From assembly GCA_964035575.1 (NCBI GenBank), contig OZ037838.1:806001-870000 (forward strand): a DNA stretch of 64,000 nucleotides. Direction: 5' to 3'. A program made the position numbers and the translations under genes. The DNA is from Rhynchopus sp. YZ270_cl-10. Lineage: Eukaryota; Euglenozoa; Diplonemea; Diplonemida; Diplonemidae. Under the pieces are notes generated by a model that saw nothing but the letters and a program-made list of their open reading frames with translations, was not told where the DNA came from and searched no databases. Every line of letters starts with the position of its first letter. The stretch's first letter is position 1. This document shows positions 59,224-64,000 of this stretch, piece by piece.

Positions 59224-60404
59224 CCGTGTAAAGATGTTGGGCCGTAAAAAAGGTGAAACGTAAATATGGGAGCGTCCGCGAAAGACCCCCCCCTAAAGCT
59301 AACATCCATGCTTATTGGTATTTCACTAATTAAAATTTTGGTATTTTATAAGATTTTTTTTTTAAATGAACTCAGAGTTAAGTTTCTGAGTTCATTAAAA
59401 AAAAAATCGGTGAAAAATTCCGAGTAGGTATTAATTTAGATAGGAAAAGCTATGTCAACAGCTATGTGTCCCCTTATTTTACCTGTAAATACTAAGGATA
59501 TAGGAAGGAATTCACTAATATCTGTCTCTAAACCCATTATCAAAAAGGGGGTAGGAAAGGGGGGTGGAGGCTTGTCGTCCCCTCCGAACACTCTAAATAG
59601 AGCGCGAAAGAGCTTCACGCTCCGGGTCGTCTGCGGCGACGTCGACTTTCTCGCAGAAAACCCCCTTTTTTGAGTGACCCTATTGACCTCAGTGATGAGT
59701 CTCTCCAAGAGTTACAGACAATTGTCCGCCTGTTCCTCCTCTTCCTCCTCCGTCTCGCTGTCACTGTCCTCCTGAGGGTGTCGCTGATGCAACTACAGGA
59801 GTAGTAAACGGCGGACGCCCCTTTTCTCCTGGTGGTTGTCTTCTGCATATGGAGGGACATATGCTTCGAGCTACACACCTCGCGCATCCAGCTCCTCGCG
59901 CCCCACCCTTTGCCCCCCTGCCAGTGAACCCCTGCATACACCTGCAGCTCGGCGAAGTTTTTTAGGCCTCGGAAAGGCCGGGTTTTCAGCTCCTGAGCGA
60001 ATGCTTTGGCTGCTGATTACATTTCCCCCTGTTGTGTTGTTCTATGGGTGGTTATATGGGTGTTTGTGAGGATTTCCTTGTATATCCTTAGTATTTACAG
60101 GTAAAATAAGGGGACACATAGCTGTTGACATAGCTTTTCCTATCTAAATTAATACCTACTCGGAATTTTTCACCGATTTTTTTTTTAATGAACTCAGAAA
60201 CTTAACTCTGAGTTCATTGTAAAAAAAAATCTTATAAAATACCAAAATTTTAATTAGTGAAATACCAATAAGCATGGATGTTAGCTTTAGGGGGGGGTCT
60301 TTCGCGGACGCTGCCATATGTTAGACCGTAATAATGTTGGGACGAGCGAGCCTTTTTTTGGGCTGTCCCAAAATTTTTACGGTCCAACATATTTACAGGT
60401 ACGG
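59224..60404. mobile_element. Long-TIR element inside a dispersed repeat
   Basis: TA at 59222-59223 and 60405-60406 flanks ends that share CCGT, TGTAAA, ATGTTGG and CCGTAAAAA. Inside these, inverted arms of about 232 bp lie at 59271-59502 and 60081-60312 (AGCGTCCGCGAAAGACCCCC and its inverse). The right side has an extra palindromic segment (60313-60390). The dispersed repeat at 10911-11003 shows the same flanking sequence without the element. Between the arms a GC-richer core (59503-60080) has short frames, one ending in a hydrophobic stretch (MLWLLITFPPVVLFYGWLYG), but no recognisable transposase. Confidence 0.75.
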
Positions 60405-60550
60405 TAAATGGAAGCGGGAGTAGCGCATATCAGCTGTAAACCACGAAAATGGATTGTAGGACTGCATGGTTGGGGTATCCACCCCTGTACAGCCGGTCAT
60501 TTGTACCAAGGTACACTGTTTCACGAGAGGGCTGTTGTATTTCAAGTCAA
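60405..60550 (+). repeat. Dispersed repeat R-A, right part of interrupted copy
   Basis: Matches 10976-11105 (GGAAGCGGG, then GTAGCGCATATCA, then ACTGCATGGTTGGGG, then TGTTGTATTTCAAG). Together with 59150-59223 it forms one repeat split by the element between them. Confidence 0.7.
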
Positions 60551-61098
60551 GTTTTATTTTTGTCACCTCATGAAGGAGGAAATAGAAACAACGCACTTTG
60601 AACACACTTTTGCGGTTCTAGGGACGAACCGCGCTGCAGAGACACTCCTCACCAAACAGGTCGAGGTTGTGTGCGTTTCACCACAACCTCTCCCATGGGT
60701 TTTATCGTGTGATGAGTGTTAAGTTTCTATTTCGGCGATAACAAGAGATAGAGGGAGGACACTGTTAGGGTCCAGAAGAGAATCACCCGCCCTGAAAGAA
60801 AAGCGAAAAGCAAAGTAAAATCTTACCACCCCCCATTTCCCCTCCCTCTCCCCCTCTCCCCCTCCCTCTTCCCTTTTGAAAAAGTTTTAAAAAGAAAATT
60901 CTGTTTCCTTTCAACACCATAAAAATGTATAGTGAATCTCATCCTCGGGTGTCTACACTAAATATCAAACCAAATTTTTCAACAAAAAAAACAAAAAAAC
61001 AAAAAAAACGCCCTGCTGGTTAAACAAACACAACAAAACAAAACAAAAAAAAACAAAGCAAAACCTCCTTGGTGTGATTCAGGGGGTGCGGAGAACCC
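60551..61098. other. Intergenic, A-rich
   Basis: No gene is supported. A-rich microsatellites lie near 60980-61060. The block near 60927-60985 is a weak relative of 30503-30560. Confidence 0.45.
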
Positions 61099-62260
61099 AC
61101 GGAAGAACCACGGAGGAACCTCGGAGAACTGCTAGGGGGTATACTTTTTTTTTGTTGTTCTCAGTTTCTGTCACAAGGAGAAAATGACCACAAATTTGAC
61201 TGAGAGAGGTCACCACGGGTTTGTATTGGTTGAAACGTGCCAAAAATGGCATTCGCGCGAAAAAATAACGGCGAGGAAAAAATCCCTTGAAAAAAAATGA
61301 ACCGCCCGTGTGTAGTGTGTACTGTACCGTACTGTACTGTACTGTACTGTACTGTACTGTACTGTACTGTACTGTACTGTACTGTACTGTACTGTACTGT
61401 ACTGTACTGTACTGTACTGTACTGTACTGTACTGTACTGTACTGTACTGTACTGTACTGTACTGTACTGTACTGTACTGTACTGTACTGTACTGTACTGT
61501 ACTGTACTGTACTGTACTGTACTGTACTGTACTGTACTGTACTGTACTGTACTGTACTGTACTGTACTGTACTGTACTGTACTGTACTGTACTGTACTGT
61601 ACTGTACTGTACTGTACTGTACTGTACTGTACTGTACTGTACTGTACTGTACTGTACTGTACTGTACTGTACTGTACTGTACTGTACTGTACTGTACTGT
61701 ACTGTACTGTACTGTACTGTACTGTACTGTACTGTACTGTACTGTACTGTACTGTACTGTACTGTACTGTACTGTACTGTACTGTACTGTACTGTACTGT
61801 ACTGTACTGTACTGTACTGTACTGTACTGTACTGTACTGTACTGTACTGTACTGTACTGTACTGTACTGTACTGTACTGTACTGTACTGTACTGTACTGT
61901 ACTGTACTGTACTGTACTGTACTGTACTGTACTGTACTGTACTGTACTGTACTGTACTGTACTGTACTGTACTGTACTGTACTGTACTGTACTGTACTGT
62001 ACTGTACTGTACTGTACTGTACTGTACTGTACTGTACTGTACTGTACTGTACTGTACTGTACTGTACTGTACTGTGTGTAATACGCAACTATATATGCCA
62101 TGACCGCCTTGGAGGCTTTCCCAGTCTGGATGTTTGTGGCACCCGCGTGCAGATGGTGGTCTCGAAGCCCCCCGGGTGGCGAAAACCGAAAACAACAAAA
62201 AAAAAGTATACCCCCCTTACCGGAGTACCTACGGAAGAACCACGGAAGAACCTCGGAGAA
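61099..62260. repeat. Inverted arms and 30-bp direct repeats around satellite
   Basis: A 30-bp block (ACGGAAGAACCACGGAGGAA, then CCTCGGAGAA) at 61099-61128 recurs with one change at 62231-62260. Just inside, inverted arms lie at 61134-61170 and 62181-62218 (GGGGGTATAC, T run, GTTGTT). The arrangement resembles an inverted-repeat element bearing a satellite, but 30 bp is long for a target duplication. Confidence 0.55.
61331..62075 (+). repeat. Pure (ACTGT)149 satellite
   Basis: The pentamer ACTGT is repeated 149 times without a single change over 745 bp, preceded by one variant unit (ACTGTACCGT). No frame on either strand contains a stop, so very long artificial open frames arise; none should be read as a gene. 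Confidence 0.97.
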
Positions 62261-62390
62261 TCGGTTTGGGTGGTCACACCAAGACTCCTACTTTTTTTTT
62301 TCTCCCCCTCCCCCTCCCCCCTGAGCCTCTCCTCTCTTCTCCCCCTTCCCCTCCTCCCCTCTTCTTCCACTACCTATAAACAAACAAATA

Positions 62391-62563
62391 CCGTGGTGTC
62401 TCTTATTTTCGAACAAAAAAAACGACCCAAATTCGAGAACGAAAGTTATAATACTGTACGGACATTTTACTTTATTAACCAAAACCTTAAACGAAAATAA
62501 GCTTTCAGACGAAAGTTCATTATTAGACGAACATTCATTGCTCGAAAATAAGAGACACCACGG
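62391..62563. mobile_element. 173-bp TA-flanked MITE
   Basis: Inverted ends CCGTGGTGTCTCTTATTTTC with TA on both sides (62389-62390 and 62564-62565). CGAAAATAAG also recurs inside near 62493. There is no coding capacity. The ends and TA duplication suggest a Tc1/mariner-type passenger. Confidence 0.75.
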
Positions 62564-62570
62564 TAACATA

Positions 62571-62630
62571 TAGTGGAGCACACTCTAGGTGGCTACATTA
62601 ATACAACCAAGTTTTCAAATAACAAGGACA
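62571..62630 (+). repeat. Dispersed short repeat (TAGTGGAGCACACTCTAGG)
   Basis: Close copy of 30503-30560, with GGCTACA and CAACCAAGTTTT also shared. It directly follows the MITE. From 62631 to 62830 no gene is seen. Confidence 0.6.
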
Positions 62631-62830
62631 TTTGACAGTGGCTGAGAAAGAGGATAAGTCGTAATCTCAATACAAAGTAACGCGCCCTTCCTCTCCAACC
62701 CCCACGTCTACAAAACTATCAAAGCAAAATTAAACAGAGCACAAAGCGCTTTCAAAATATACATTTTTTTTTTTCAAATCCCCCTCCTACCCTCCTCCCC
62801 TCCTCCCCTCTTCCACTACCTTCCAGGGGG

Positions 62831-62897
62831 GTCTTTTTTTTTTTGGGGGTCTTCCCCCCTCATTCCCCTCATTCCCCATATTTCCCCCCCAAAAAAA
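62831..62897 (+). promoter_or_regulatory. Pyrimidine tract upstream of FHIP-like gene
   Basis: Long T and C runs (CATTCCCCTCATTCCCCATA, then TTTCCCCCCC) are followed by an A run directly before the ATG. A CTTCCAG lies near 62820-62826. Confidence 0.4.
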
Positions 62898-64000
62898 ATG
62901 TCAAAAAAATTCTTAAATTTCCTTCTCCCAAAGAAGAAGTATAAGGAGAATGCAGGGCATACACCGTCCCCTCCGCCACGTCCTGGGGGTACTGGGGGGC
63001 TGCAGAGAAGGGGGTCGGTGATTGCGGGGCGGCGCATCACCCCGCAGGAGGAGTCCATCCGGCTGGCGAGAAAACTCCGTTTTGGGGAGTTGTGGAGCAG
63101 TGTCTGGGCTTTGCTTATGAATAATAGAGAAGATTTGAAGGTAGGTGGCGGGGCCGCCCTCCGATACAACGCCGGCGCCCTTTCATACATCTCAAAAGGA
63201 TTAAGCGAACTCTGCACCATCCTCCACAATGAAGCCAGAGACACCCTCTGCGGGGAAGCACCCCCATGCTACGAACTTCTCCTCAACCGCGACGTCGTCA
63301 AACTTATGTGCGAATACTGCAACCCTTCTTCAGATCCTCGAGTAACCGCATCTCCAATCTACGTTCAGCTCCTTGCCTTTATTTCTGATATCGTAATATT
63401 TGCTGGTGGGTCCGAAGAACGACCTTTGTTGGGACAGCACAAACAGATTATTTCCCCCTTGGTTCGATTGTTAAATGCGTTATCAGAATTTGCGGATGCG
63501 CCTCCATCAGAAAATCCAGTCGCCGCCCCGCAGATGTTGAAGGTGAGGTATTCGTTGCTATACATAATGTACGGTATTGCACATCAACTGCAAAAATTTC
63601 CGCATTGCTTGATATTCTTTTTAGAGGAACCACAGTCTCCTGGTGCGAAGGGGACATCAGGGTTGCTCTTGGCGAAGCTTTGCCAAGGGTATATCGGGAG
63701 TGATGATTATGTGTTTGCAGAAATATTTTTTGCGGAGGAGCAGCGGGCCAACCCCAACTACGATTTGATAACGCGAGACAAACGGAACACCGCAGACCGT
63801 CTTGCAAGCTCGCAACGTACAAAGCCACCGCGGGGTGCAGACCCGCTTAGCAGTAGCATGCGATCGGCGTCTCCAATGGGAGAAGGTTTGAAGCGGTCTG
63901 CCTCTTATTCGCACGGCGCTGCTCTTGGTGTGTCACCCCCTTCGCCACAGCGGGTAGGAAGGTCGCCGACACATGAAACCCATCTGCACGATGAAGTTGC
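62898..64000 (+). CDS. FHIP (FTS-Hook-interacting) family protein, partial
   Basis: The frame is open from ATG 62898 to the window edge, giving 367 codons without a stop, so the C-terminus is missing. After a Lys/Pro-rich N-terminus, residues about 60-280 form a helical-repeat region. Landmarks are SELCTILHNE (102-111), CYELLLNRDVVKLMCEYCNP (123-142), YVQLLAFISDIV (154-165), PLVRLLNAL (186-194) and QKFPHCLIFFLEE (231-243). The pattern of a conserved 'LE(Y/F)LL..(I/V)...LC' segment followed by 'QLLAF.S' resembles the FHIP/FAM160 family. Those proteins link Hook and FTS to cargo for dynein. Beyond 300 the chain is Ser/Pro-rich and likely disordered. Family assignment is from motif pattern by eye. 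Confidence 0.65.
   Translation, partial: MSKKFLNFLLPKKKYKENAGHTPSPPPRPGGTGGLQRRGSVIAGRRITPQEESIRLARKLRFGELWSSVWALLMNNREDLKVGGGAALRYNAGALSYISKGLSELCTILHNEARDTLCGEAPPCYELLLNRDVVKLMCEYCNPSSDPRVTASPIYVQLLAFISDIVIFAGGSEERPLLGQHKQIISPLVRLLNALSEFADAPPSENPVAAPQMLKVRYSLLYIMYGIAHQLQKFPHCLIFFLEEPQSPGAKGTSGLLLAKLCQGYIGSDDYVFAEIFFAEEQRANPNYDLITRDKRNTADRLASSQRTKPPRGADPLSSSMRSASPMGEGLKRSASYSHGAALGVSPPSPQRVGRSPTHETHLHDEV

Noticed and set aside
61079-62198. Very long open frames of repeated five-residue units on both strands
   Set aside because: They are produced by the ACTGT satellite, which has no stop in any frame; repeat length alone explains them.
61099-62260. 30-bp direct repeats as a target-site duplication
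   Set aside because: Too long for known DNA elements and internally repetitive, so more likely part of a local repeat.

Overview
This window looks like nuclear DNA of a repeat-rich microbial eukaryote (protist). The evidence is a coatomer zeta subunit gene, an AMMECR1 gene, a partial FHIP-like gene, a dynein heavy-chain D6-like gene and a displaced 5' piece of LSU (28S-type) rRNA. TGA, TAA and TAG all serve as ordinary stops. Every convincing gene lies on the + strand, none visibly needs an intron, and most start codons follow a pyrimidine tract ending in AG. That pattern would fit one-way, trans-spliced gene clusters such as those of Euglenozoa. This is inference: no spliced-leader gene or species marker was seen.

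Layout. 1-1.1 kb is a fold-back repeat. 1.4-1.5 kb holds the rRNA fragment, followed by the dynein D6-like gene (1621-2622). 4.5-7.3 kb carries a ubiquitin-like/WD40 gene (5099-6280) ringed by five copies of a hairpin repeat. 7.3-12.1 kb has no gene I can support. From 12.6 to 50.5 kb runs an array of 15 further Ubl-WD40 paralogues: 12 intact and three broken, one of which also carries a transposon. Interspersed in the array are coatomer zeta (27815), AMMECR1 (31490), a TPR-like gene (36270) and an LRR gene (39747). A five-span cysteine-rich membrane protein follows at 52996-54564. 54.6-62.6 kb is mostly transposon-like inverted-repeat elements plus a pure 745-bp ACTGT satellite. The last gene, FHIP-like, runs off the right edge.

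The Ubl-WD40 family is the outstanding system. Each protein has an almost invariant N-terminal ubiquitin-like domain of about 75 residues, then about seven propeller blades. Differences concentrate in loops, notably an acidic insert in blade 6. Copies are mosaics: identical variable blocks recur in different combinations, and three leader types are combined with two main 3'-flank types. This points to repeated conversion or cassette exchange and a diversifying binding surface on a fixed adaptor. The biological role is unknown.

A second theme is a set of non-autonomous inverted-repeat elements packed with inverted arrays of 9-12-nt motifs. Several have target-site duplications, and some have an empty paralogous site inside the same window.
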